A DNA stretch of 64,000 nucleotides, from positions 134,838 through 198,837 of the forward strand of contig JAGVNI010000007.1 in NCBI GenBank assembly GCA_020053355.1, in the 5' to 3' direction. Each line of letters starts with the position of its first letter. Position 1 is the first letter of the stretch. This DNA comes from an archaeon. Its GTDB lineage: Archaea; Micrarchaeota; Micrarchaeia; Anstonellales; Bilamarchaeaceae. The notes below the pieces were generated by a model that worked only from the letters and a program-made list of their open reading frames with translations, was not told where the DNA came from and did no database searches. Shown one piece after another: positions 36,488 through 44,488 of the stretch. Both the position numbers and the translations under genes were made by a program.

Positions 36488-36500
36488 TTTAAATATATAA
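36488..36500 (+). promoter_or_regulatory. TATA box for the seven-gene envelope operon
   Basis: tttaaatatataa predicts transcription start near 36520 and a leader of about 36 nt containing a palindrome and a ribosome site. Confidence 0.6.
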
Positions 36501-36529
36501 CCCCACTAAAATATACAATAACACACTTA

Positions 36530-36541
36530 GTTTCATGAAAC
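36530..36541 (+). promoter_or_regulatory. Palindrome gtttcatgaaac in the operon leader
   Basis: A perfect 12-bp palindrome just after the predicted transcription start and immediately before the ribosome site (36544-36551). It could be an operator or RNA hairpin controlling the operon. Confidence 0.4.
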
Positions 36542-36555
36542 TTGAGGTGATATGA

Positions 36556-37551
36556 TTGGCGGGAGACAAAGTACCAACTGAAGGAGAAGGGAATGGCATT
36601 CAAACCCAGAAGGGGGCGCGGCTGCAGAAGGCTGTTAGTGAATTGAAGGCGGCAGAGAAAATCTTCCCGCTTGCAGCTTCCATGATTGAAGGGCTAGCAG
36701 GCGCGAAAGAAGCGGCCATCGAGGAAATGAAGGGGAGCATTGCTTCCATCCGGAGCAGGGCGACCGGCCTTGAAGAGATCGGAAAAGAAGTTCGCGAGAA
36801 GGCGGCCAAGATTGAAGAACATTCAGAAAAAGTCGCCGCGGCCGAAGAAGCGCTTGGCAAGACCGGGCGCGAACTCGACGAGAAGGCGACAGCAGCGCAG
36901 ACATCCGCGGCGCAGGCCGAGAAGTCGGCGCAGGAAGTGACGGACGCGTTATCATCTTTGAAGATTACAGTTGGCAAGCAGGAATTCTCAGGTGTAAAGG
37001 CGCTTGAGGTGCTAAGTCAGCTCGTGACCGGCATCCCGAAGAGGGTGCAGGATGCGGTCGAGAAGGTCGTCTCGGCCGAAGTCGAGGTCGTGGACGGTGA
37101 GGGCGACAAGGCGAAAGTCGTGAAGAAGGGTGCGGACTTGGTTTCGCACCTGGTCCTTGTAGCCGATTCTGCTGAAGCCTCGGCAGGCAAGGCGCTCGAA
37201 AGCGCTGAGCATGTAGAGGGGCTTTTGGAGGACGCGGGTAGGAGCGTCAACGAGTCCAACGACGCGGCACTGAGGGCTGAAGAATCAGCCCACAAGGCGG
37301 AGGCGAAGGCCGAGAAAGCGGCTGAATCCGCGGGCCTTGTCGAAGAGCTTAGCGCCGAACTAGCCAAGACGAAGAAGGCGCTCGATGTCGCGGTTGGCAT
37401 GATTATGACGGTCCTCAACAGGAGCGGACTGGATACCGAAGTTACACCCGAAGAGAAGAGGGAAATAATCGCAGACGCCTCCACGGGGGACTTCGTCAAT
37501 GATATATTAACTGTAGAAGAAGATACGTCAGGTGCGGGTGACTCAGCATGA
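36556..37551 (+). CDS. Coiled-coil protein, gene 1 of the envelope operon
   Basis: A 331-aa soluble protein, mostly long helices with heptad-like Ala/Glu/Lys runs (~45-135 and ~205-285, e.g. AAAQTSAAQAEKSAQEV and KAEAKAEKAAESAGLVEE), separated by a compact region (~140-200: GKQEFSGVKALEVLSQLVTGIPKRV). It resembles the coiled-coil part of chemoreceptors in composition but lacks their signalling hairpin, and has no membrane helix. The start is a TTG at 36556 with a strong gaggtgat ribosome site 4 nt before; an ATG four bases upstream is out of frame. It overlaps the next gene by ATGA. Probably a cytosolic scaffold for the membrane proteins that follow (inference). Confidence 0.82.
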   Translation: MAGDKVPTEGEGNGIQTQKGARLQKAVSELKAAEKIFPLAASMIEGLAGAKEAAIEEMKGSIASIRSRATGLEEIGKEVREKAAKIEEHSEKVAAAEEALGKTGRELDEKATAAQTSAAQAEKSAQEVTDALSSLKITVGKQEFSGVKALEVLSQLVTGIPKRVQDAVEKVVSAEVEVVDGEGDKAKVVKKGADLVSHLVLVADSAEASAGKALESAEHVEGLLEDAGRSVNESNDAALRAEESAHKAEAKAEKAAESAGLVEELSAELAKTKKALDVAVGMIMTVLNRSGLDTEVTPEEKREIIADASTGDFVNDILTVEEDTSGAGDSA

Positions 37552-38807
37552 GTAATGCAAACAGGTTCATTGGTGGGAAGAAGAAAGGGGCAACTCCGGC
37601 CGGGCCAGTCGCGCCTAAGCCGAGCGCATTGCCGCCGCTCGTAGATACGGGCAGGACCAGGCAGGTCGATTTGAGCGGTTGTGCAAGGGCCGATGCCGAA
37701 GCGGCTTCCAAGGAGGAAGTCACGGTGGAAGTTACGGGCAGGACCAGGCAGGTCGATTTGAGCGGTTGTGCAAGGGCCGATGCCGAAGCTGCTTCCGAAG
37801 AGGAAGTGACTAGCGAGATCTCAGGCAAGGCAGCCTCCCCGCTTTATCCCGCAGCGCCACCGAAACCCGTTTCACCCAAAGCGGCGCCGGGCAATGTAGT
37901 CCCAATCACTTCCGCAAAGGCGGCCCCGGTCGCTGCGGTAGAGGCTGATGCAGGCGAAGCAGAAGCGGAATCACCCGCTCCGTCCGCTCCGGCAAAGCCG
38001 GCTGCGGAAAAACCCTCTGCCGCCGATTTCCTTGAGAAGGTCAAGGCTACTGTTCAGGCTACCATACAGACAACCGTACAAGGCATGCTCGCACCCATCT
38101 TTGAAAGGCTGGATCAGCTCGAAGAGGGGCTTAGAGGCAACGATGAAATGCTCACCGGAGTCCTCGAGTCAGTCGAGGGCCCGAATCCGGAAAGCCCGGA
38201 AGCCAAGGAGGCGGCAGAAAAAGGCATGGTTTTGCTCGGCCTAAGAGGCCAGCTTGACCAGCTTAGGACGCAGCTGCTTGGTGAGAACCCGGACGAGACT
38301 ATTAATAATTTCGGCGGCGGCCCAATCGTGCCGCTCCTTCTGGAGCAGACCATGGATACCGAGGGTAATCTGAAAGACCTAGTCGGCACGGACTGCGAAC
38401 GGACGCCGTCATTAGTAAGAAATAATAGCAACCTGACCGCCAAGACATTCGTGTTGGAAATGCTGAAGGAAACGCCGGATGAGGAGACAATCAAGCAGGC
38501 CGCAAGAGAAGGCGGGCCCAACACCTCTAAAGCCATCCTGAACGCGCTCGCCACCGACATGGAATACGCGGTTGAAATCGTCGGCGCGCTTTCGCTTGCG
38601 CCGGCCGAGTCGCTCGATGACCCGAAAAACGCGGAGGTCAAGGCTGGCGTCCAAGTCGATGCGACTAACGTCACCCAAAGGGCGGCTTACTACCATGATA
38701 ATCTCGATTGGGTTGCCCTGGGGCGGGAGGCGGCGGAGATGAGATCTCCCGCGCCTGCGCCAGAGGAATCCAGTTCAGCGCCTGAAGAAACCGGAGGGGA
38801 TGCATAA
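37548..38807 (+). CDS. Pro/Ala-rich protein with 29-residue tandem repeat, operon gene 2
   Basis: A 419-aa soluble protein that I do not recognise. Residues ~34-91 are two near-identical 29-residue repeats containing TGRTRQVDLSGCARADAEAAS. A disordered Pro/Ala linker (~92-165) follows, then a helical region (~165-260: ADFLEKVKATVQATIQTTVQGM, with LDQLEEGLRGNDEML) and a C-terminal folded part (~260-395: NPDETINNFGGGPIVPLLLEQ). No signal or membrane segment. It overlaps gene 1 by ATGA and gene 3 by one base, so it is tightly coupled. Likely a cytosolic component; the repeat is an unusual short motif that could be a docking or phosphorylation site. Confidence 0.8.
   Translation: MSNANRFIGGKKKGATPAGPVAPKPSALPPLVDTGRTRQVDLSGCARADAEAASKEEVTVEVTGRTRQVDLSGCARADAEAASEEEVTSEISGKAASPLYPAAPPKPVSPKAAPGNVVPITSAKAAPVAAVEADAGEAEAESPAPSAPAKPAAEKPSAADFLEKVKATVQATIQTTVQGMLAPIFERLDQLEEGLRGNDEMLTGVLESVEGPNPESPEAKEAAEKGMVLLGLRGQLDQLRTQLLGENPDETINNFGGGPIVPLLLEQTMDTEGNLKDLVGTDCERTPSLVRNNSNLTAKTFVLEMLKETPDEETIKQAAREGGPNTSKAILNALATDMEYAVEIVGALSLAPAESLDDPKNAEVKAGVQVDATNVTQRAAYYHDNLDWVALGREAAEMRSPAPAPEESSSAPEETGGDA
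37646..37819 (+). repeat. In-frame tandem duplication, 87-bp unit, two copies
   Basis: Copy 1 is 37646-37732 and copy 2 is 37733-37819. The first 57 bases are identical, and the rest differ at a few positions, indicating recent duplication. Confidence 0.9.
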
Positions 38808-39982
38808 TGGCAGGACCATCATTATGGGAAAAGAGACAAGCACAGCTTGCAAAGAGGGGCCAGCAGCCCAAGGCGCCTTCAGTGCGTCCGGCCGCGGGCC
38901 TGGTTGAGCCTCCGGCATCGGTAGCCGTTCCGGCAGCTCCGGTGGTGGCAGAAGCCGCACCCAAGAGCGAGCCGGCACCCTCCGTTCCTGCGCCGGTCGC
39001 TCCGGTTGCGCCGAAGGCGCAGTTGCCTTCGCTATCATCGCGCCAGGCGCCTGTAGCGCCTGCGGCACCGGTTGTGAAACTTCCGTCAGTCGCGCCAAAA
39101 CCAGCGCCGGCTCAGTCAGCTCCTGTTGTCGCTCCGTCTGAGCCCGTTGCGGCTCCGCCGGCACCGGTTGCGCAATCGCCTGTGCCAAGCGTATCAAGCA
39201 GCGGGACTCATAATCTGACATCAGGCGAATTGGAAATCGTTTCGGAAGAGCCGATAGCCCCTTCAGGGCCGGTCTCAACGCCTGGCGCTCCGGCACCGGA
39301 GCAATTGTGGGCAGAACCGTCTTCCCTCTCAAGCCTGATTCCTGACGAGGCGGCGCCCGAGGCGCCGGTAATGCCTGATGAGGCGCCTGCCAAGGCAAAA
39401 TCGAAGCCCCCGGCAGCCGAACTCAAGCGGAAGGAGTCAGGGACAAGGAGCTTCAAGGCGCTCAGCGACAATGGCTGGCTGCCTTCACGCTACAAGCTGA
39501 CATACACCGGCCAGGCGCCAAACAACGCGTGCAACTTCCTGCTGATAGGCAAGGAGGAGCGTCAATTGACGCTTGAACTGAACGTGCCGCAGAAGCTCAC
39601 CGTCCAGACCAAAGGCGGTCCGATGGAAGTCACGCTGACTTACACCGGCCTCTCGAAAACGGATGGGGCCAGGCAGGTCGATTATGTCGTGGAAGGCGGA
39701 GTGTCCGCAGTCACCGGCATCATGGAGCGGTTCAGGAACGTCGGCCCTGTCGCGCTCTCTGCATGGAGGAGCCTGGTGAAGCACCTTCCTGAGACGATTG
39801 CCATCGGCTATGCCGCAGGCATTGCAGTCTGTGGATTCACGATGAGTTGGATAAAAACCACGCTCGGCGGGTTCCACCCGTATGTGACCGTGGCAGTGCC
39901 GGTTATCATGACCGGGCTTGCATTATGGACATGGGCGGCTAGAAACAAGGCGATTCGGAAAGAAAACGAGAAAACAGAATGA
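38807..39982 (+). CDS. Pro/Ala-rich membrane protein, operon gene 3
   Basis: A 391-aa protein with a short basic N-terminus (SLWEKRQAQLAKRGQQP), a ~190-residue Pro/Ala/Val-rich disordered linker, a folded domain (~205-300: SDNGWLPSRYKLTYTGQAPNNACNFLLIGKEERQ is its start, continuing with strands) and two C-terminal membrane helices (ETIAIGYAAGIAVCGFTM and VTVAVPVIMTGLALWTWAA) ending in a charged tail. Both termini are probably cytoplasmic. It shares its layout with gene 5. The ribosome site ggagggg precedes the ATG. No family recognised; likely a membrane scaffold in the same complex. Confidence 0.8.
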   Translation: MAGPSLWEKRQAQLAKRGQQPKAPSVRPAAGLVEPPASVAVPAAPVVAEAAPKSEPAPSVPAPVAPVAPKAQLPSLSSRQAPVAPAAPVVKLPSVAPKPAPAQSAPVVAPSEPVAAPPAPVAQSPVPSVSSSGTHNLTSGELEIVSEEPIAPSGPVSTPGAPAPEQLWAEPSSLSSLIPDEAAPEAPVMPDEAPAKAKSKPPAAELKRKESGTRSFKALSDNGWLPSRYKLTYTGQAPNNACNFLLIGKEERQLTLELNVPQKLTVQTKGGPMEVTLTYTGLSKTDGARQVDYVVEGGVSAVTGIMERFRNVGPVALSAWRSLVKHLPETIAIGYAAGIAVCGFTMSWIKTTLGGFHPYVTVAVPVIMTGLALWTWAARNKAIRKENEKTE

Positions 39983-39999
39983 TTCTTGGGGTGTGTATG

Positions 40000-40923
40000 A
40001 TGACTGAAAAGCTTGAAGCAGGAAAGGGCGGGTCTCCGGCTGCAGCGCCTGAAAAGGCGACGCAGAAGAGCAGGCGGTTTGGCATAGGGGCAGCCGCTGC
40101 GACGTTAGTCGGAACGGCTGGGATAGCGGCGCTCATCTTCGCAAGGAGCTGCGGCCCGAGCGGACCGGACAGGCTTCCTGTCGCAGTGGAGACCGCAACG
40201 CCGGCGCCGGTTGTCCAGAACAACTGCCCGCAGCCTGGCGAACGGTGCAACCTTGAACTCGGCGAGCACGACCCGCATTCATCCATGTGGTCTCCTGCCA
40301 AATGCGGATACTGCGGTGACAACATCCAGCAGGCCTGGGAAACCGCGGACAACTGCCCGGTGGACTTCCACTGCGGCGACGGCAATGTGAACCGCGGCAC
40401 TATCTACGGCGCATACATCGCTCCGGGAGCGCAGGGCGGGGCATACTCGCTCGGAACCATCACGGTAACGGAATCATGCACGTCCGGCGATACGGCATTC
40501 TGCGAAGCGGACTGCCCGGCTCCAAGGGGCGGCGCTGCACCTGCAACATCAGGTTCAGGCGGCCGCAGAACCGGGAGGCGCGACACGGCAGAGCCCGGCT
40601 CGGTTGCAACGACCGTCGCGCCGCCTTCGGGCGGACTGTGCGACTCCGAAGTGACAAGCAGGTTCATGAACCGTGTCAGCAGCTCCCTGCTCGGCAACCC
40701 GAGCGCTGCAAGAAGCGCTGCCGGGGCTACCGACCAGACCGTGCGCGCAAGCGTTTCAATCTCCATCAGCAACGGGGTGCCAAGAGTTTCAGCCATCAGG
40801 GTATCATGCCCCGGCTGCTCTGGCGGTGCGCTTTCGCCCGGGACTGTAAGCGTGGGCGGCATACCGATTGACCGGAGCACGACCTGCAACACTTCAATCT
40901 CGGTGAACATACCTCCGGGCTGA
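40000..40923 (+). CDS. Single-pass Cys-rich exported protein, operon gene 4
   Basis: A 307-aa protein: short basic N-terminus, one membrane helix (GIGAAAATLVGTAGIAALIFA) and an outer part with many cysteines (CGYCGDNIQQAWETADNCPVD, FHCGDGN, FCEADCP). A Gly/Arg/Thr linker leads to a C-terminal ~100-residue domain (CDSEVTSRFMNRVSSSLLG to SVNIPPG) that is nearly duplicated in gene 6 and related to the end of gene 7. Start chosen at ATG 40000, six bases after ggggtg; 39997 is possible, and the longer reading from 39979 lacks a ribosome site. It should face the cell exterior with an N-terminal anchor. Confidence 0.82.
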   Translation: MTEKLEAGKGGSPAAAPEKATQKSRRFGIGAAAATLVGTAGIAALIFARSCGPSGPDRLPVAVETATPAPVVQNNCPQPGERCNLELGEHDPHSSMWSPAKCGYCGDNIQQAWETADNCPVDFHCGDGNVNRGTIYGAYIAPGAQGGAYSLGTITVTESCTSGDTAFCEADCPAPRGGAAPATSGSGGRRTGRRDTAEPGSVATTVAPPSGGLCDSEVTSRFMNRVSSSLLGNPSAARSAAGATDQTVRASVSISISNGVPRVSAIRVSCPGCSGGALSPGTVSVGGIPIDRSTTCNTSISVNIPPG

Positions 40924-40949
40924 ATTTTTTCTTCTCCATTTTTTTTATC
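40924..40949 (+). terminator. T-rich tract after operon gene 4
   Basis: Two long T runs follow the stop directly, suggesting partial termination before the internal promoter at 40971. Confidence 0.45.
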
Positions 40950-40953
40950 CGTG

Positions 40954-40982
40954 CTGCCTTGCTTAGGCAGTATATTTAAAAA
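40954..40982 (+). promoter_or_regulatory. Internal promoter with adjacent hairpin before operon gene 5
   Basis: A perfect inverted repeat ctgcct-tgctt-aggcag (40954-40970) abuts the TATA box tatatttaaaaa (40971-40982). It may be an operator at a second operon promoter, with transcription start near 41003. Confidence 0.5.
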
Positions 40983-41033
40983 ACCGTTCTTACATATTTT
41001 ACTTACTTAAATAACAACTGAGGGTGGGTGTGG

Positions 41034-43001
41034 ATGGCCAAATTGGCAGATATTCAGAGCAAGAAAAAGCGCGGCGCGCAAAGGCAGGAGCCAGCCGCGC
41101 CGAAGCCTCCGCTGGAAGAGCCGGCGGGCAGTTCAGCCCGGGCCAAACCCGAACCTTCTCCAATGCCCGCGCCTGTTGCGCCGCCGCTCGAAGTGGAAAT
41201 CCGGCCGCCCGCGCCGGAACCGGCTTCAGTTGCGCCTCCGTCACAGCCGGCATCCTTGGCTCCGGCGTCCGCTTCACCGCACGTGATTGACGAAAGCGTC
41301 CTAATCAGCCTTCCTGATGCGGCGCTGATAAATTTCAGCCATGGCCGCTTCAACCAGCTTAAACTCACGACCCCGCAGGACGTCCTCCTTGCCGCAATAG
41401 ACAACCCTGATATCGCGCTCATCGTGAAAGTGGCCAAGGCACGGAATCTTCTCGGGCCGCTTTTAGCACCTGCTTCCGCAGGAGTGGAAAGGGCAAGCGT
41501 CGCACCTGTTTCAGCGCATGTCGGCCCGCTCGCCTACGAGGCTACGATGGCATCCGATGTCCGCGCCGGACTGAGCGAGCCCCCGCCCCATCTGCCCGCG
41601 CCCGTTTCGCAGCCACCCCCGGCGCCGACTCGCATTTCCAAGGCCCCGCCGCCTCCGCCAAGGAGGAAGTCAATGCCACCTCCGCCGCCCGTGCTTGCCG
41701 AAGGCGTCCCGCTCTCGGAAACCAACGCGTTCATCATCGAAATCCGGGAATCCGGCGAATCCACGAAGGCGAGGTTCGACCGCGCAATGGCATTCATAAG
41801 GGTGAAAGTCAAGGAGATAGTCGCTGAGCACGGCTCCGCCGAATTCAACAAGGCCGAAGTATCCGTCAAGCAGAAGCAGCAGCAGGCGGATGCCGGAGCC
41901 GATGTTTCGTTCACCCCGCTGGAAGGGAAAATACTGGAGCTTTTCAAATTGAACGAGCTTATCGCATGGCTGTCCAGGCGGATGAAGGCCGAAGGCGGCG
42001 TCCACGAGATACTTGAAGCGAACGGCAAGAACGGGAATGGCGCACCGGTGCAGCCGCCCCCGCAACCCCCCGCGCCAAAGCAGGCATCTTCAGCATCGGC
42101 CGGCCCCCAGGAACAAAAGGCGGCAGCCGAACCGGTTGCGGCAGAATCAGAAAAGCCCGCACGCGCAAGCGTTCCTCCGTCTTCGGCAGGGCCGAAGCCT
42201 GGCGCCCTGCGCAGGTTCTTCGGAAGCTATACCACCTGGTCGGTCGTTGGCATCGGCGCATTCAGCGGCGCCCTCGCATATGCGGACAGCTTCAAGGAAA
42301 TGGCGTTCGGCGCAAAGAAACTCGCCGAGATGGTGGGCAGCAGGCCGGTCGCGGACATCCCAACGATGTGGGCTGTCGGCGCCTACAGCGCCGTAATGAC
42401 GGCGCTCTTCGCGGTTTCGCTTCTTATTAAGCGCTCGATGGAAAGGCGCATGGCCGAGCGTGCGCTCAAGCGGGCCCAGCGCTCGGGCGAAGACAGGGAG
42501 AAGATGGGCTACGTCTTCAAGAAGCTTTCCGAAATCGTCCTCAACTACGCCAAGACCGAGGACCAGAAGTCGCAAATTCGGCAGGCCATGAGGACGGACG
42601 AGTTGCTGTTCATCAGCATGTACGAGCTGCGCAAAGACGCGATTTTCGACGACATACTCGAGGATGCGCGCGTGCCGCAGAAGCTGCGGGGCATCATCTC
42701 GCAGGTCATGATTCCGGGCCTTGAACTTGAGCTCATGCAGAAAAGGCTCACCCGCTTTGCGGACCTGATATACGAACCCAAGAGGCTCGCGGTATTCGAG
42801 AAGACATATGAGGAGGACCCGGTGTTCAGGATAATCTGCGACGAAGTGTTCCGGCGCAATTTCGCGAACGACTATGTGGACCCGTCGCGGGCAAGGGCAC
42901 TCTTCAGGGCCATAGAGAACAGCAAGCGCGAGAATGTCGGAGAGCCGCTTCTCAAGGCGCTTGAGGAAGATTACGTTATCGTCAGTTCAAAGAAAAAATG
43001 A
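41034..43001 (+). CDS. Pro-rich two-helix membrane protein, operon gene 5
   Basis: A 655-aa protein. It has a basic N-terminus (KLADIQSKKKRGA), a Pro/Ala linker (~15-85), a small folded segment (~85-150: LPDAALINFSHGRFNQLKL), a second Pro-rich linker, a helical domain (~220-330), another linker, and two membrane helices (~402-420 WSVVGIGAFSGALAYA and ~440-462 MWAVGAYSAVMTALFAVSLLI). The C-terminal ~190-residue helical cytosolic domain is rich in charged residues (KKLSEIVLNYAKTEDQKSQI, FRRNFANDYVDPSRARALFRA). It shares its overall plan with gene 3. The ATG at 41034 follows agggtg. No family recognised. Confidence 0.8.
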   Translation: MAKLADIQSKKKRGAQRQEPAAPKPPLEEPAGSSARAKPEPSPMPAPVAPPLEVEIRPPAPEPASVAPPSQPASLAPASASPHVIDESVLISLPDAALINFSHGRFNQLKLTTPQDVLLAAIDNPDIALIVKVAKARNLLGPLLAPASAGVERASVAPVSAHVGPLAYEATMASDVRAGLSEPPPHLPAPVSQPPPAPTRISKAPPPPPRRKSMPPPPPVLAEGVPLSETNAFIIEIRESGESTKARFDRAMAFIRVKVKEIVAEHGSAEFNKAEVSVKQKQQQADAGADVSFTPLEGKILELFKLNELIAWLSRRMKAEGGVHEILEANGKNGNGAPVQPPPQPPAPKQASSASAGPQEQKAAAEPVAAESEKPARASVPPSSAGPKPGALRRFFGSYTTWSVVGIGAFSGALAYADSFKEMAFGAKKLAEMVGSRPVADIPTMWAVGAYSAVMTALFAVSLLIKRSMERRMAERALKRAQRSGEDREKMGYVFKKLSEIVLNYAKTEDQKSQIRQAMRTDELLFISMYELRKDAIFDDILEDARVPQKLRGIISQVMIPGLELELMQKRLTRFADLIYEPKRLAVFEKTYEEDPVFRIICDEVFRRNFANDYVDPSRARALFRAIENSKRENVGEPLLKALEEDYVIVSSKKK

Positions 43002-43021
43002 TCCAAGACGGGGTGTGTGGA

Positions 43022-44473
43022 ATGAGCGAGATGAAAAAAGACACGTTTATGCAGAAGATCCGGAACAAGGGGCTTGTCTACGGCAGCGCAGTGGTCATTG
43101 CGGGATGCACCGGGCTGGTGCTTCTTGCAAAAGGATGCCCTGGCGGGGTACCTTTCCAGGCTCGGCCGTCCCTTTGCGAGCCCGTGCGCGGCGACGGCAT
43201 ATGCTGCGAATCGGAATCATCCCCGTTCCAGCGCAATCCCAACGGCACAATAAAGATGAGGGCCGGACAGCCGGTCCCGAATTCCGATTACTCCCTCGAA
43301 GACTGCCACTTCGGCGACAACGTCTGCCAGAACCAGATGAATCTCGCGGATGTGCGCGATGCGGCCGGCAGGCCTGTTGCGCGCATCATGGACAAATACC
43401 TCGATGGCAGGGCGATAACGCTTCCGCTTGAGGATGCGACCTCGCAGGACTGCGTGATGCAAATCGTCCGGGACGCGCCTTGCGGCCCACTCGATGCCAC
43501 GCACACCGAGACCATAAACCGGCCGAGGATGACCGGTGCGCTCGTGCTCCATTCCCTTAGGCAGAGGTCCCAGGAGGAAATCCAGGACATGCACCTCCAC
43601 CCCGAAAGCCTCCGGCCCGGGGACAATTATTTCGTCGTGATAAACAATTACGAGGAAGTCTGCACAAGGGCGGACGAGGCGCTCCCTCTCTGCCTGCCGA
43701 CTTCGGTTTCAGCCTGCGCATGCCCGAACCACGTGGACTGCGCGCCCACCCCTTGCGGCAACGGCCGCATAGATTCGGGCGAGCGCTGCGACCAGAGCGC
43801 GACGCCAAACGGGTGCGCAAGAAACCAGGCTTGCCGTGGCTGCAGCACATGCGCCCCAGTCAAGCAGTGCGGCAACGGCCGCATAGACCCCGGAGAGACC
43901 TGCGATGCGACCGCAAGCCCGACAGGGTGCGGCGCCAACCAGACCTGCGCGCCAGGGTGCCGCCAATGCACCGGCGGAGAGACGCACAGCGCCTGCCGCA
44001 ATGAGACATGCGTGAGCGTTCCGGGTGCCGGACGCAACGCGTGCAGCACGGATGACGACTGCATCACAAGCGCATGCGGCAACAGCCGCGTAGACCCCGG
44101 AGAGGCATGCGACCCGCCGAATTCCGCGTGCGGGACCAACGGCAGGTGCAGCAGCACCTGTTCCTGCGTCGAAACCGTGGGCCAATGCGACGCGGAAGTC
44201 ACAGGCAGGTTCCAGAACCGCGTGAGCAGCACGCTGCTCGGAAGCCCCGGCAATGCAAGAAGCGCTGCAGGTGCGACCGACCAGACCGTGCGGGCCAGCG
44301 TCGGGATTAATGTCGTTTCTGGCGTGGCAAGCGTCACCGGCATATCGCTTTCATGCCCCGGTTGCACGGCCGGAGCAGCGCTTCCGGCATCCAGCATCAG
44401 CGTGGGCGGCATCCCGATTGACCGGAGCACGACCTGCAGGACCACGGTAGTGGTGAACATACCCCCCGGGTGA
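43022..44473 (+). CDS. Exported protein with Myxococcus-type Cys-rich repeats, operon gene 6
   Basis: A 483-aa single-pass protein: membrane helix at the N-terminus (GLVYGSAVVIAGCTGLVLLA), an outer domain of ~180 residues, then repeats beginning CGNGRIDSGERCD, CGNGRIDPGETCD and CGNSRVDPGEACD. These match the Cys-rich disulfide repeat typical of myxobacterial surface proteins. The last ~95 residues (CDAEVTGRFQNRVSSTLLG to VVNIPPG) nearly duplicate the end of gene 4. ATG 43022 is chosen because ggggtg lies six bases upstream, as for gene 4; an ATG at 42998 overlaps the previous stop but has no such site. Function unknown; presumably extracellular and disulfide-bonded. Confidence 0.85.
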   Translation: MSEMKKDTFMQKIRNKGLVYGSAVVIAGCTGLVLLAKGCPGGVPFQARPSLCEPVRGDGICCESESSPFQRNPNGTIKMRAGQPVPNSDYSLEDCHFGDNVCQNQMNLADVRDAAGRPVARIMDKYLDGRAITLPLEDATSQDCVMQIVRDAPCGPLDATHTETINRPRMTGALVLHSLRQRSQEEIQDMHLHPESLRPGDNYFVVINNYEEVCTRADEALPLCLPTSVSACACPNHVDCAPTPCGNGRIDSGERCDQSATPNGCARNQACRGCSTCAPVKQCGNGRIDPGETCDATASPTGCGANQTCAPGCRQCTGGETHSACRNETCVSVPGAGRNACSTDDDCITSACGNSRVDPGEACDPPNSACGTNGRCSSTCSCVETVGQCDAEVTGRFQNRVSSTLLGSPGNARSAAGATDQTVRASVGINVVSGVASVTGISLSCPGCTAGAALPASSISVGGIPIDRSTTCRTTVVVNIPPG

Positions 44474-44488
44474 ATGTAAGGCAAATCG

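Noticed and set aside
36556-37551. Chemoreceptor (MCP) annotation for the coiled-coil protein
   Set aside because: It lacks the conserved signalling hairpin tip, a membrane helix and HAMP domain, and no CheA/CheW gene is nearby.
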